A stretch of 51,050 nucleotides of DNA, taken from CAZMCH01 sp964564735. Lineage in GTDB: Bacteria; Poribacteria; DTPJ01. The DNA is taken from positions 1 through 51,050 of the forward strand of contig CAZMCH010000021.1 in assembly GCA_964564735.1 (NCBI GenBank), read 5' to 3'. Below the pieces are notes generated by a model that saw only the letters and a list, made by a program, of their open reading frames with translations, made no database searches and was not told the DNA's origin. Below are positions 25,995-35,438 of the stretch, piece after piece. Each line of letters starts with the position of its first letter. Position 1 is the first letter of the stretch. The translations under genes and the position numbers were made by a program.

Positions 25995-26951
25995 ATGGAT
26001 AAGACAATCAGACGTAATGAGATATGTATCGTTGGTCTGCCGAGATGTGACTATGTTTTCTTATCTACTCGATCTTGTTTTATTGCCTATGGATTTGAGC
26101 AAAGCACTCTAGAGATGACGATTTTGAAGAAACTGCTGGAAGAGCGTGGAATAGAGCCTATTGAAGCAGGTGGAATGCGAGCCCCTGCCCAAAATGCTTT
26201 CTGCGCAAAAATATGCTCTAAAATTATTGTATCGCAGTTCTGTATTGTTCTCATTAACAATGAAATCAAGGGAAATATGGAAGTGCCAAACGCAAACGTC
26301 AATATGGAATATGGACTTATGCTTGGTTTCAACAAGCATGTCATACCTTTTCAGAAAGCTGAACAATCACTTCCTTTTAACGTTGCTGGCCTTGATACCA
26401 TAAAATACACCAATTCCAATTTTGAGACTTTGGCAAAAGAATCTATTGATCAAGCAATCTCTATCACTCGCCAAGAAGATATAGCTCCTATTGAAATTGA
26501 TCAAGTAATTGGAACATATCTTCTCATGAGGAAATTTATTTTGCTGCCTTTGGACAATGAAGGAGACAAGATGATATACAATCTTGGAATGACTGTGGGA
26601 TTCAACCTTCTATGTGACTTTTCTGGTATTCAATACACTTTCTTTGGTAACTTTACTTTTTTACGTCCTGAAATTGTTTTATGGAAAATTCGCACCATTC
26701 ACGAAATTCTTGAGGGCAGACGTTCAACACTTGGCTTTAAACAGAATATCGGTATGATAACTGAGGAACAGAAAGATTTCATTGATCTGTTTTTTAGGGA
26801 CTTTAATATATTTGTCATAGTCAATAGCGACGATGATAAGAAAAAGGTGAATGATGTATTGGCTAATAGCAATATTGCTCGTGAGTTCGAGATATTGTCC
26901 ATGAATGATGTGCGGCGAGAAATAGAGAAGTTTGTTGGGGCAGTTGCCTAA
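25995..26951 (+). CDS. TIR-like / nucleoside-deoxyribosyltransferase-like fold protein
   Basis: A 318-residue soluble protein. The N-terminal half reads as a Rossmann-type TIR-like or 2-deoxyribosyltransferase-like domain: EICIVGLPRCDY at 9-20, SQFCIVLINNE near 80-90, then NANVNMEYGLMLGFNKHVIPFQ from 99, which fits the NpNV.yElG.A...kpvi motif with E105 as the expected catalytic residue. The C-terminal half (about 165-318) has a related-looking alpha/beta pattern of unknown role. Related domains cleave NAD+ or nucleosides and are frequent in defence systems; function here is inferred. ATG 25995 has GGGGGG upstream. It sits between sat and the phosphodiesterase gene. Confidence 0.6.
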   Translation: MDKTIRRNEICIVGLPRCDYVFLSTRSCFIAYGFEQSTLEMTILKKLLEERGIEPIEAGGMRAPAQNAFCAKICSKIIVSQFCIVLINNEIKGNMEVPNANVNMEYGLMLGFNKHVIPFQKAEQSLPFNVAGLDTIKYTNSNFETLAKESIDQAISITRQEDIAPIEIDQVIGTYLLMRKFILLPLDNEGDKMIYNLGMTVGFNLLCDFSGIQYTFFGNFTFLRPEIVLWKIRTIHEILEGRRSTLGFKQNIGMITEEQKDFIDLFFRDFNIFVIVNSDDDKKKVNDVLANSNIAREFEILSMNDVRREIEKFVGAVA

Positions 26952-27009
26952 CAATTAACAAATGCCACATTAAAGAACGAAATCCAATAATATGATAAGG
27001 AAACGCACT

Positions 27010-28395
27010 ATGGCTAAAAAGAAAAAGGTTCTGGTGATCGGTTGGGATTCTGCCGAACCGGAGCTTGTATTTGATAAGTTTATAGATAAAATGCCGAATA
27101 TCAAGCAATTGATGGATAATGGCATCTATGGAGAATTAAAAAGCACTATCCCCGCAATTACCTGTCCGGCATGGATGTCCATGATGACCAGCAAAAATCC
27201 CGGCAAACTTGGGTTTTATGGTTTCAGGAATAGGAAGGATTATTCTTATAGCGGTATGACTACCGCTAATTCAACTTCTGTTAAAGAAGATACCGTTTGG
27301 GATATTCTCTCAAAAGCAGATAAAAAGTCAATCATTATAGGCGTTCCGCAAACATATCCACCAAAGGCTATAAACGGCTATATGATCACGTGCTTTTTGA
27401 CACCTGATACGAGTAGCCAATATACCTATCCGCCAGAGCTAAAAGCAGAAGTGGAAAGGGTTTCTAATGGCTATATGCTGGACGTGGAAGATTTCAGGAC
27501 GGAAGAAAAAGACCAACTTTTGAAAGAAATATACGATATGACCGAAAAGAGATACAAAGTCGCAGAGCATCTTATGACGACTCGTGACTGGGATTTCTTT
27601 ATGATGGTTGAGATGGGAATTGACAGGATACAGCATGGCTTCTGGAAATTTTTTGATAAAACACATAGCAAGTATCAGCCGACAAAATATGAGTCCGCTA
27701 TAATGGATTATTATGTTTATCTTGACGAACTTGCGGGTAAACTCATAAAAACTGCGGGTGATGATACTACTGTAATTGTTGTATCGGATCATGGTGCAAA
27801 GAAAATGGATGGCGGGATATGCGTCAATGAATGGCTGATAAAAGAAGGCTATTTAACGCTAAAAGAATATCCAAAAGAGCCAAAATCTTTTAGGGAACTT
27901 GATGTTGATTGGGATAAAACTATCGCATGGGGCGAAGGTGGTTATTATGCGCGTATATTCCTCAACGTCAAGGGCAGAGAGCCAAAAGGCGTTATCCCTC
28001 CCGAAGATTATGAGAAAGTCAGAGATGAAATTGCACACAAATTAGAGGCTTTGGGAGATGAAAAGGGCAATCCTATTGGCACAAAAGCATTTAAGCCTGA
28101 GGATATTTATCCAGTGATAAACGGCATCCCATCAGACCTTACGGTATATTTTGGTGATCTTTATTGGCGATCTGTCGGGTCCGTTGGTTTAGGTTCTGTG
28201 CATACTTTTGAGAACGATACGGGACCAGATGATGCAAACCATGCCCAATATGGCATATTTATAATGAGTGACCCTGATGGCAAGAACAGAGGCAAAATAG
28301 ACGGATTGCAGATAATGGATTGCGCACCTACGATATTAAGACTTCTGGACGTTCCAGTGCCAGAAGATATGGAAGGAAAGTTAATAAATGGCTAA
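27010..28395 (+). CDS. Type I phosphodiesterase/nucleotide pyrophosphatase-like (alkaline phosphatase superfamily)
   Basis: A 461-residue metallohydrolase. D13 in VIGWDSAEPEL and T51 in PAITCPAW are the expected first metal ligand and nucleophile. MVEMGIDRIQHGFW, VVSDHGAKKMDG and the late NHAQYGIFIMSD supply the remaining metal ligands. Family members split phosphodiester or pyrophosphate bonds of nucleotides. Next to sat and cysC, an APS- or PAPS-related nucleotide is a plausible substrate (inferred). It ends PVPEDMEGKLING and lacks the charged LGY tail usual in this family. ATG 27010 has AAGG nine bases upstream; the frame also opens at 26992. It overlaps cysC by eight bases. Confidence 0.85.
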   Translation: MAKKKKVLVIGWDSAEPELVFDKFIDKMPNIKQLMDNGIYGELKSTIPAITCPAWMSMMTSKNPGKLGFYGFRNRKDYSYSGMTTANSTSVKEDTVWDILSKADKKSIIIGVPQTYPPKAINGYMITCFLTPDTSSQYTYPPELKAEVERVSNGYMLDVEDFRTEEKDQLLKEIYDMTEKRYKVAEHLMTTRDWDFFMMVEMGIDRIQHGFWKFFDKTHSKYQPTKYESAIMDYYVYLDELAGKLIKTAGDDTTVIVVSDHGAKKMDGGICVNEWLIKEGYLTLKEYPKEPKSFRELDVDWDKTIAWGEGGYYARIFLNVKGREPKGVIPPEDYEKVRDEIAHKLEALGDEKGNPIGTKAFKPEDIYPVINGIPSDLTVYFGDLYWRSVGSVGLGSVHTFENDTGPDDANHAQYGIFIMSDPDGKNRGKIDGLQIMDCAPTILRLLDVPVPEDMEGKLING

Positions 28396-28999
28396 AACAA
28401 AGGGATTTACTTTATGGTTTACAGGTCTGCCATGTTCAGGCAAAACGACAGTGGCAGAGATTGTTGAAAAAGAATTGCGAAATCGTGGATTAAATGTAGA
28501 AAGCCTTGATGGTGATGAAATAAGAAAGCATTTCAGCAAAGGGCTTGGCTTCTCAAAAGAGGACAGGGATACGCATATCTTGCGCATGGGATATATGTCC
28601 AAACTTTTGTCTAGAAATGGCGTTGCGGTCTTGTCAGCTTTTGTATCGCCCTATCGGGATATAAGGGATCAGATAAGAAACGATATGGAAGGCTTCATTG
28701 AGATATTTGTCAAATGTCCAGTTGAAGTTTGCATAGAGCGTGATGTAAAGGGCATGTATAAAAAAGCCCTAGCAGGTGAGATAAAGAATTTTACAGGCGT
28801 ATCCGATCCTTATGAGGAACCTTTGAATCCTGAGCTTGTGCTTGAAACAGATAAAGAAACGGCTGATGAAAGTGCCGAAAAAGTCATTCAATATCTGGAA
28901 AATAATGGATATATACCAGCAAAAGAAACTTCCACTGGCTATACTGCAGAAGAGGAAGAAAAGGTAAAAAAGAGATTAAAGGCTCTTGGATATATCTAA
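28388..28999 (+). CDS. cysC: Adenylylsulfate kinase with phosphodiesterase-type C-terminal tail
   Basis: A 203-residue kinase converting APS to 3'-phosphoadenylyl sulfate (PAPS). GLPCSGKTT (13-21) is the P-loop. LDGDEIRKHFSKGLGFSKEDRDTHILRMGYMSKLL and FVSPYRDIRDQIR are characteristic of CysC, as is GVSDPYEEPLNPEL. The kinase fold ends near residue 175. The remaining residues, ending YTAEEEEKVKKRLKALGYI, are not part of usual CysC and look like the closing tail of alkaline-phosphatase-superfamily phosphodiesterases. The ATG overlaps the phosphodiesterase gene end, so the two are translationally coupled. Confidence 0.94.
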   Translation: MAKTKGFTLWFTGLPCSGKTTVAEIVEKELRNRGLNVESLDGDEIRKHFSKGLGFSKEDRDTHILRMGYMSKLLSRNGVAVLSAFVSPYRDIRDQIRNDMEGFIEIFVKCPVEVCIERDVKGMYKKALAGEIKNFTGVSDPYEEPLNPELVLETDKETADESAEKVIQYLENNGYIPAKETSTGYTAEEEEKVKKRLKALGYI

Positions 29000-29065
29000 A
29001 AAACTCTTTTTATCCCATATAAATCTTAATATGACGATATATTTTCAGGAGGTTTTTGAAGTATA

Positions 29066-30238
29066 ATGTTAATCAATTCAAACAGACTCAAGCGATTGCC
29101 TCCATATCTACTAGGCAGACTTAGACAGATGACCCTTGAAAGAAGGCAACAGGGCATTGATGTTATTGATCTTGGTATGGGAAATCCTGACCGTCCTACA
29201 CCACAACACATTGTAGAAAAGATGTGTAGTGCAGTATGCGAGCCAAAAAACCATCGATATTCTGCATCCAGAGGAATCTTCAATTTACGTCGGGAAGTTT
29301 CATGGTATTACGACAGACGATTTAATGTCGGACTCAACCCAGAAAATGAAGTTGTAACTGTAATTGGAACAAAAGAGGGGCTTTCTCATCTCGCCCTTGC
29401 TATTGTTGACGAGGGCGATATTGCCCTTGTGCCGAATCCGACTTATCCGATACATATATACAGCATAGTCATTGCGGGTGGAAACGTAATGAGTATCCCA
29501 ATGAATGATATTGATAACTTTCTGCCAAATTTACAAGAAATAACAAAAGAATTATGGCCACGACCAAAGCTATTGATAATTAGCTTTCCACATAACCCAA
29601 CTACGGCGACGATTGATCTTGGGTTCTTTGAGGATGTTGTTGATTTTGCTAAAAAAAATGAGATGATCGTTGTTCATGATCTAGCTTACTTAGACATAGT
29701 CTTTGATGGATACAAGGCTCCCAGTTTCATGCAAGCAAAAGGTGCAAAAGATATTGGTATAGAGTTTATATCCCTTTCCAAGTCATATAATATGGCGGGT
29801 TGGAGATGTGGATTTGCAGTAGGCAATAAGGATATTATTGATGCTCTTGCAAAGATTAAGGGCTATTATGATTATGGAGTATTTGCACCAATTCAAATAG
29901 CTTCTATACTTGCGCTCAGGGAATCTGATGAAGATGCAAAAGAAAATGCCATGACGTATCAAAAAAGGCGGGATGTTCTTGTTGATGAACTTAATAAATC
30001 TGGCTGGAACGTTCAAAACCCAAAAGGAACTATGTTTGTTTGGGCGCCAATACCTGAACAATATAGGTCTATGGGTTCTATGGATTTTGCTCTGAAACTC
30101 CTTGAAGAAGCAGAAGTTTGCGTTTCACCGGGCATCGCTTTTGGAGATAAAGGTGAGGGATATTTAAGATTTGCTCTTGTTGAAAATGAACTTAGGATCA
30201 AGCAGGCTGTCAGACAAATAAGGAAAGCTTTGGTATAA
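29066..30238 (+). CDS. Class I/II aminotransferase (AlaC / LL-DAP aminotransferase-like)
   Basis: A 390-residue PLP enzyme of fold type I. DVIDLGMGNPDRPTP near the start, NHRYSASRGIFNLR, SFPHNPTTAT (about 173-182), VVHDLAYLDIVFDG and SLSKSYNMAGWRCGFAVGN with the PLP lysine mark it. The sequence resembles the AlaC/DapL-like group used for alanine-glutamate transamination or for LL-diaminopimelate; these cannot be separated here. AGGAGG lies 13 bases before the ATG, a long spacing. The two-domain esterase gene follows after 11 bases, so they are cotranscribed. Confidence 0.9.
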   Translation: MLINSNRLKRLPPYLLGRLRQMTLERRQQGIDVIDLGMGNPDRPTPQHIVEKMCSAVCEPKNHRYSASRGIFNLRREVSWYYDRRFNVGLNPENEVVTVIGTKEGLSHLALAIVDEGDIALVPNPTYPIHIYSIVIAGGNVMSIPMNDIDNFLPNLQEITKELWPRPKLLIISFPHNPTTATIDLGFFEDVVDFAKKNEMIVVHDLAYLDIVFDGYKAPSFMQAKGAKDIGIEFISLSKSYNMAGWRCGFAVGNKDIIDALAKIKGYYDYGVFAPIQIASILALRESDEDAKENAMTYQKRRDVLVDELNKSGWNVQNPKGTMFVWAPIPEQYRSMGSMDFALKLLEEAEVCVSPGIAFGDKGEGYLRFALVENELRIKQAVRQIRKALV

Positions 30239-30249
30239 GGAGAATCTTA

Positions 30250-32358
30250 ATGGCTATAACACAAGAGGAACTTTCGGTAATATCAAGTTGGAAAAAATGG
30301 ACTGATGCACAAAACATGCTTTATCATAATATAAGCTCTCAAGCTTTTCAGCATCTTAAAGACAGGACTGCTAAAATAGAGACACTGAAAACAGAGGGTC
30401 AATGGCTAAAAAGACAAAAGGAAGTTAGACAGATATTAATGCAAATAGTCGGTCCTTTTCCAGAAAAAACACCATTAAATCCAAAAACAACTGCAATAAT
30501 CAAAAAAAATGGCTATCGTCTTGAAAAGATAATTTTTGAATCTAGACCAGACTTTTATGTAACCGCATGTTTATTCATTCCTGATGGAATAACAGGCAAA
30601 GCACCAGTGATATTGAATCCTATCGGACATTCAGACAACGCTTTTCGTGAAAAACTCTACCAAATAGTTATTCTGAATCTTGTAAAAAAAGGTTTTATTG
30701 TCTTTACCTATGACCCGATTGGACAAGGTGAACGAGTTCAATACTTTGATCCTGAAAAAGGCAGTTCGATTATTGGATGGTCAACCTGTGAACATTCTTA
30801 CGTTGGTTCGCAATGTTTTATTTGTGGAAGTTCTTTTGCTCGCTATCGGTTGTGGGATGGCATATGCGCCATTGATTACTTGATGACTCGTAATGAGGTT
30901 GACCCCAAAAGGATTGGTGTTAATGGTATATCAGGCGGAGGAACTATGACTTCATATATTTCCGCCTTTGATGAAAGGGTTCTTGTTGCAGCTCCTGAGT
31001 GCTATATAACTGGATTCAAAAGGCTTTTAGAGTCAATTGGTCCTCAGGATGCAGAGCAAAACTTATATCATGGCATCGCAAATGGAATAGATCATGCAGA
31101 TTTGCTTGAGGTCAGAGCGCCAAAACCCGTATTAATAATGGCTACCACAAGAGACTTTTTCAGTATTCAGGGTGCAAGGGAAACCTATGACGAAATAAAA
31201 AAAGCTTATAGGGTATTTGGAAAAGAGGAAAATCTTAGCATGACCGAAGATGATGCTCCGCATGATTCCACAAGAAAAAATCGCGAAGCTATGTATGCCT
31301 TTTTCCAAAAGCATTTAGAACTAGCAGGAAATTCCAGAGATGAGGAAGTAGAGTTTTTATCTGAAGATGAACTAAAAATTACTGAAAATGGACAGGTATC
31401 AACTTCTATCGGTGGAAAAACAGTATTTGATATTAACAAGGCTGATGCAGAGATATTAATAAAAAATCTTGATGATTCACGAAATAACCTTTTTGAGCAT
31501 TTAAAGTCTGTAAAGAAATCAGCCAAAATGCTTTCGGGCTATATCCATCCTGATCGCACTCCAAAATACATATTTTTGGGGAGATACCAGCATGACGGTT
31601 ACTTCATTGAAAGATATGCTCTTGATGGTGAGGGCGATTATGTTATCCCATTGATTCTAGCGATCCCAGACAAATCAGGAAAACACCCAGCGATTATTTA
31701 TATTCATCCCAATGGCAAGTCAGGATGTTACGAAGAAGTAGAATCTTTGGTCAAAAAAGGTTTTGCTGTTTTAGCCCCTGATCTACTCGGAACAGGCGAG
31801 ACTGGTGAAGCATATACAAATGAATCTGCTTATAGCTTATGGTATAATGTTTTTTTCGGGGCGACACAAATATCCAGAAGTATCCTTGCTATTCAGGCGG
31901 GTGATATTATCCGTTCTGTCAGGTATCTTGAAAGCCGAAATGATATTGATCTCAATGATATTTCTGCAATTGCTCATGGACAAATGTGTCCAACCTTACT
32001 TCACGCATCAATGTTTGAAGATGCAATTAGCAGAATTGCCATGGTTGAGCCATTGATCTCCTATGGCTCTGTTGTGATGAATAGATACTATAATACAAAA
32101 TTTATCCCATCACTTGTTGCAGGGGCGTTAACTGCCTATGATTTGCCTGATACCGCTTCATGCCTTGCACCACGTAATCTCTTGATGTTTAATATAACCG
32201 ATCAAAATGGCAATAAAGCGGAATCTGAACTGATAGATCGGGAGCTAAGTATAGTTCGTTCTGTTTATTCTGCCACAAATTCAGAAGAAAATCTGGTTAT
32301 AAAAGATTGTGAAAAAGAGCAATATATTAAGGAAATCATTTCTTATTGGTTGGAATAA
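30250..32358 (+). CDS. Two-domain acetyl-xylan-esterase-like alpha/beta hydrolase (degenerate second domain)
   Basis: A 702-residue protein without signal peptide. Domain one (about 70-370) has NPIGHSDN near 123-130, GISGGG (226-231) with nucleophile S228, ATTRDFF and DDAPHD, which supply acid and histidine. Domain two (about 440-700) repeats the fold: IYIHPNGKSG, LAPDLLGTGETG, then AHGQM where the GxSxG serine should be. So only domain one appears catalytic. The family deacylates carbohydrates or related esters; substrate unknown. AAGGAG precedes ATG 30250. A paralog with the same layout lies at 41506. Confidence 0.8.
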   Translation: MAITQEELSVISSWKKWTDAQNMLYHNISSQAFQHLKDRTAKIETLKTEGQWLKRQKEVRQILMQIVGPFPEKTPLNPKTTAIIKKNGYRLEKIIFESRPDFYVTACLFIPDGITGKAPVILNPIGHSDNAFREKLYQIVILNLVKKGFIVFTYDPIGQGERVQYFDPEKGSSIIGWSTCEHSYVGSQCFICGSSFARYRLWDGICAIDYLMTRNEVDPKRIGVNGISGGGTMTSYISAFDERVLVAAPECYITGFKRLLESIGPQDAEQNLYHGIANGIDHADLLEVRAPKPVLIMATTRDFFSIQGARETYDEIKKAYRVFGKEENLSMTEDDAPHDSTRKNREAMYAFFQKHLELAGNSRDEEVEFLSEDELKITENGQVSTSIGGKTVFDINKADAEILIKNLDDSRNNLFEHLKSVKKSAKMLSGYIHPDRTPKYIFLGRYQHDGYFIERYALDGEGDYVIPLILAIPDKSGKHPAIIYIHPNGKSGCYEEVESLVKKGFAVLAPDLLGTGETGEAYTNESAYSLWYNVFFGATQISRSILAIQAGDIIRSVRYLESRNDIDLNDISAIAHGQMCPTLLHASMFEDAISRIAMVEPLISYGSVVMNRYYNTKFIPSLVAGALTAYDLPDTASCLAPRNLLMFNITDQNGNKAESELIDRELSIVRSVYSATNSEENLVIKDCEKEQYIKEIISYWLE

Positions 32359-32441
32359 GCGATCATCAAATACCGATTGTTACTTAAAAATACTTTTGTG
32401 TCAATATCATCATATATTAAATAATTATTCACGCTATAATC

Positions 32442-34388
32442 ATGGAACTTAAAGAGATATTCAGTCCCGGCGGATTAATAGATAATCAGCTAAAAAAATA
32501 TGAATTTAGGATACAACAATTGGAAATGGCTTCTACTGTTTCTGAGGCACTTAGTGATTCTTACCATTTAATAGTCGAGGCAGGGACAGGCATAGGAAAG
32601 AGTTTTGCTTATTTAATTCCAGCTATAGATTTTGCAATCAGCAAATCCGAAAGGGTCGTTGTATCTACAAATACAATTAGCCTTCAGGAGCAATTAATAG
32701 ATAAAGACATCCCATTTCTTCAAAAGATATTACCTTATGATTTTAAGGCAGTGCTTGTAAAAGGTCGTTCAAACTATCTTTGTGAAAGAAGGCTTGAAAA
32801 CCTGATAACTTATGAACGAGAGTTGTTTGAGTCAAAAGACGAAGTTGATGACTTAACTAGAATACACCAATGGTCAGCAAAAACAGAGGACGGAAGCCTT
32901 TCTGACTTGAATCCTCAACCAAAAATGAGTGTATGGAATCGAGTTTGCTCAGAAAGAGACACTTGCCTGGGTTCTGCTATCTGTCCACATGCAAAAAAGT
33001 GCTTTTATCAGAAAGCAAGGAATAAGATATTTAACGCCCATGTTCTCATTGTAAACCATCATTTGCTATTTAGCGATCTTTCATTGCGTAAAAATGCTCC
33101 GGGATTTTCAGTTTTACCGGGATACAAATACCTTGTTATAGATGAAGCACATAACATTGAAAATGTGGCAACAGAGCATATAGGAATATCTCTAAGCAAG
33201 TTCTCGGTTAGATACCTTCTTGATTCTATCTGCAATCGTGATAAGAAGGGCGGGCTTCTAGTTCGTCTTGGTGAAACATCAAATATTGAATATGTGGACA
33301 AAGCAAGGAAAGAATTAGATACGTTTTTTGACAATGTGCAAAAGTGGGCTGAAGATGAGCAGTCGGGAACAAAGAGGATTAGAGAACCTAATTTTGTTGA
33401 AAATACTTTGGATTTACCATTAAAAGAACTTGAGTCAGTTCTTAAAGGTCTTATTCCTTCTGCAAAAAATGATGAAGAAGAAAAAGAGATTACCGCTTAC
33501 GCAGAAAGATGCCAAAAAACAAGAGAAGAACTCCATATCATATTGAGTAAATCAATAGATGATTCGGTCTATTGGGTTGAGGTCAGCAGGGATAGATTTG
33601 TCAATATTACATTGAATAATGCGCCTATTAATGTTGCATCTGAACTTCGTCCTAACCTTTTCGATGCAATGACAAGCGTAATAATGACAGGCGCAACATT
33701 ATCTACAAACCAGAATTTTGATTATTTCAAGAAAAGATTGGGGATAAATACCTGTCGTGAGATAATTTTAGGTTCGCCATTTGATTATTCTAAGCAAGTA
33801 AAAATATATATCCCAAAAAATATGCCTGATCCTCAAAATAACGGTGCTTTTGTTTCGGCAGTCATAGAAAAATCAAAATACTTTATCAAATTAACAGAAG
33901 GTAAGGCTTTTTTGCTCTTTACTAGCTATAAAATGATGGACGAGGTATATAAAGCCCTAAAATCATGGCTTGATGAACAAGGTATAAATTCTTTTGTTCA
34001 GGGAGAAGGGCTTTCACGTCATATAATGCTTGAAAAATTTAAAGATGACGTAAACTCAGTCCTGTTTGGAACTTCCAGTTTCTGGGAAGGTGTTGACGTT
34101 CAAGGCGAGGCGCTAAGTAATGTTATCGTCGTTAAATTGCCCTTTTCCGTTCCAACACATCCAGTAGTTGAGGCACGTATTGAAGACATACAAAACAGAG
34201 GTGGAAATCCATTCATGGAATACAATCTTCCAGAAGCCATAATCAAATTAAAACAAGGATTTGGTAGGTTAATCCGAACAAAAAACGACTCTGGTATAGT
34301 TGTTATTCTAGACCCAAGAGTCAAAACAAAATTCTATGGCAAATCTTTCATTAACTCTCTACCAAAATGTGAAATTATAAATCTATAG
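32442..34388 (+). CDS. DinG/XPD-family ATP-dependent DNA helicase
   Basis: A 648-residue superfamily 2 helicase. EAGTGIGKS (Walker A, about 46-54), VVSTNTISLQEQL, four evenly spaced cysteines of an iron-sulfur cluster (C in RVCSERDTC, ICPHAKKC, about 166-184), VIDEAHN (DEAH box) and the C-terminal GTSSFWEGVDVQGE and QGFGRLIRT are all present. Such helicases resolve unusual DNA structures during repair and replication. There is no DnaQ exonuclease domain, unlike Gram-positive DinG. ATG 32442 lacks a Shine-Dalgarno site, and TATAAT lies immediately upstream (32434-32439), so a leaderless transcript is possible. Confidence 0.92.
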   Translation: MELKEIFSPGGLIDNQLKKYEFRIQQLEMASTVSEALSDSYHLIVEAGTGIGKSFAYLIPAIDFAISKSERVVVSTNTISLQEQLIDKDIPFLQKILPYDFKAVLVKGRSNYLCERRLENLITYERELFESKDEVDDLTRIHQWSAKTEDGSLSDLNPQPKMSVWNRVCSERDTCLGSAICPHAKKCFYQKARNKIFNAHVLIVNHHLLFSDLSLRKNAPGFSVLPGYKYLVIDEAHNIENVATEHIGISLSKFSVRYLLDSICNRDKKGGLLVRLGETSNIEYVDKARKELDTFFDNVQKWAEDEQSGTKRIREPNFVENTLDLPLKELESVLKGLIPSAKNDEEEKEITAYAERCQKTREELHIILSKSIDDSVYWVEVSRDRFVNITLNNAPINVASELRPNLFDAMTSVIMTGATLSTNQNFDYFKKRLGINTCREIILGSPFDYSKQVKIYIPKNMPDPQNNGAFVSAVIEKSKYFIKLTEGKAFLLFTSYKMMDEVYKALKSWLDEQGINSFVQGEGLSRHIMLEKFKDDVNSVLFGTSSFWEGVDVQGEALSNVIVVKLPFSVPTHPVVEARIEDIQNRGGNPFMEYNLPEAIIKLKQGFGRLIRTKNDSGIVVILDPRVKTKFYGKSFINSLPKCEIINL

Positions 34389-34399
34389 GAGGATAGAAA

Positions 34400-35326
34400 A
34401 TGAGTGCTGATCGTGTAAAGGAAATACTAAGCTGGTATCCTGCAATGACCAATGTTCAAAAGCATAACCTTTTGCGCTTCATAAACTATGGACGCATTGG
34501 CGGAACTGGAAAATTTGTTTTATTGCCTGTTGATCAAGGCTTTGAACACGGACCCGGCAGGAGTTTCGAACCTAACCCACCGGGCTATGACCCAACATAT
34601 CATCCACAACTTGCCATCGATTCAGGTTGTAATGGATATGCTGCACCATTAGGACAAATTGAGGCTGCATCCGATCTTATACAGAAATATGAACTACCAA
34701 CAATACTAAAAGTAAATAATCATGATCTAATGATGCCTGATGGAGATGATCCATATCCAGCAGTTACATCATGGGTTGATGATGCTATTCGTTTGAATTG
34801 TGCTGCGGTAGGTTTCACTATTTATCCGGGTTCTGTTCATAGCAAAGATATGTATGAGCAAGTCCGAGAACTTGTTGATGACGCAAGGATCGCAGGTCTT
34901 GTCGTTGTTGTTTGGGCTTATCCAAGAGGAAGTGGGCTACCATCGAAGGATGTCGAAACTGCGGTTGACATAGCCTGTTACGCAGTCCATATCGCCGCTC
35001 AATTAGGTGCGCATATAATAAAGTGCAAGCCCACAAAGGCAGTAATCGGTCTGCCCGATCATATCAAAAAGGGAACTTATAAGAACGTTCCTATTGATAC
35101 ATTGGCAGAAAGAACAAAGATTGTTGTTAAATCAGCCTTTAATGGTCATCGTATTGTTATAAATTCTGGTGGCGAGGCTAAAGGTGATGATGAGGTTCTT
35201 GAAGAAGTCAGACAACTTAATGCAGGGGATTCTTTTGGATCAATCGTTGGTCGTAACGCATTCCAGCGTCCAAAAGATGAATCTATTGCATTGCTTCATA
35301 AAATACAGGATATTTACACTAAATAG
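34400..35326 (+). CDS. Class I fructose-bisphosphate aldolase, archaeal (FbaB/DhnA) type
   Basis: A 308-residue Schiff-base aldolase barrel. LLPVDQGFEHGPGRSF (about 42-57), LKVNNHDLMMP, YPGSVHSKDMYEQ, VVVWAYPRGSG and IIKCKPTK are typical of DhnA/FbaB enzymes, as is VINSGGEAKGDDEVL near the end. It would interconvert fructose 1,6-bisphosphate with triose phosphates. Its closest look is to archaeal or deep-branching bacterial FbaB rather than class II Fba. AGGAGG overlaps the helicase stop and precedes the ATG by seven bases; the genes are 11 bases apart. Confidence 0.9.
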   Translation: MSADRVKEILSWYPAMTNVQKHNLLRFINYGRIGGTGKFVLLPVDQGFEHGPGRSFEPNPPGYDPTYHPQLAIDSGCNGYAAPLGQIEAASDLIQKYELPTILKVNNHDLMMPDGDDPYPAVTSWVDDAIRLNCAAVGFTIYPGSVHSKDMYEQVRELVDDARIAGLVVVVWAYPRGSGLPSKDVETAVDIACYAVHIAAQLGAHIIKCKPTKAVIGLPDHIKKGTYKNVPIDTLAERTKIVVKSAFNGHRIVINSGGEAKGDDEVLEEVRQLNAGDSFGSIVGRNAFQRPKDESIALLHKIQDIYTK

Positions 35327-35353
35327 TTTTATTGTGTAACCGATTATGTTATA

Positions 35354-35388
35354 ATATCTTCTGAATATGTTTCATATTCAGAAGATAT
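35354..35388. promoter_or_regulatory. Perfect 16-base-stem hairpin before the ABC ATPase leader
   Basis: Arms 35354-35369 and 35373-35388 are perfect inverted repeats with a TTT loop. No T-run follows on either strand. It lies 28 bases after the aldolase stop. It may stabilise the aldolase mRNA end, block readthrough, or serve as an operator. Confidence 0.6.
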
Positions 35389-35438
35389 ATAATAAACAAA
35401 AACATTATAAGATATAGTTTTGTTATTGGGGGTGTTAT

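Noticed and set aside
35354..35388. Rho-independent terminator of the aldolase gene
   Set aside because: The stem is perfect, but no T-run follows on either strand, so it is listed as a hairpin of unknown role.
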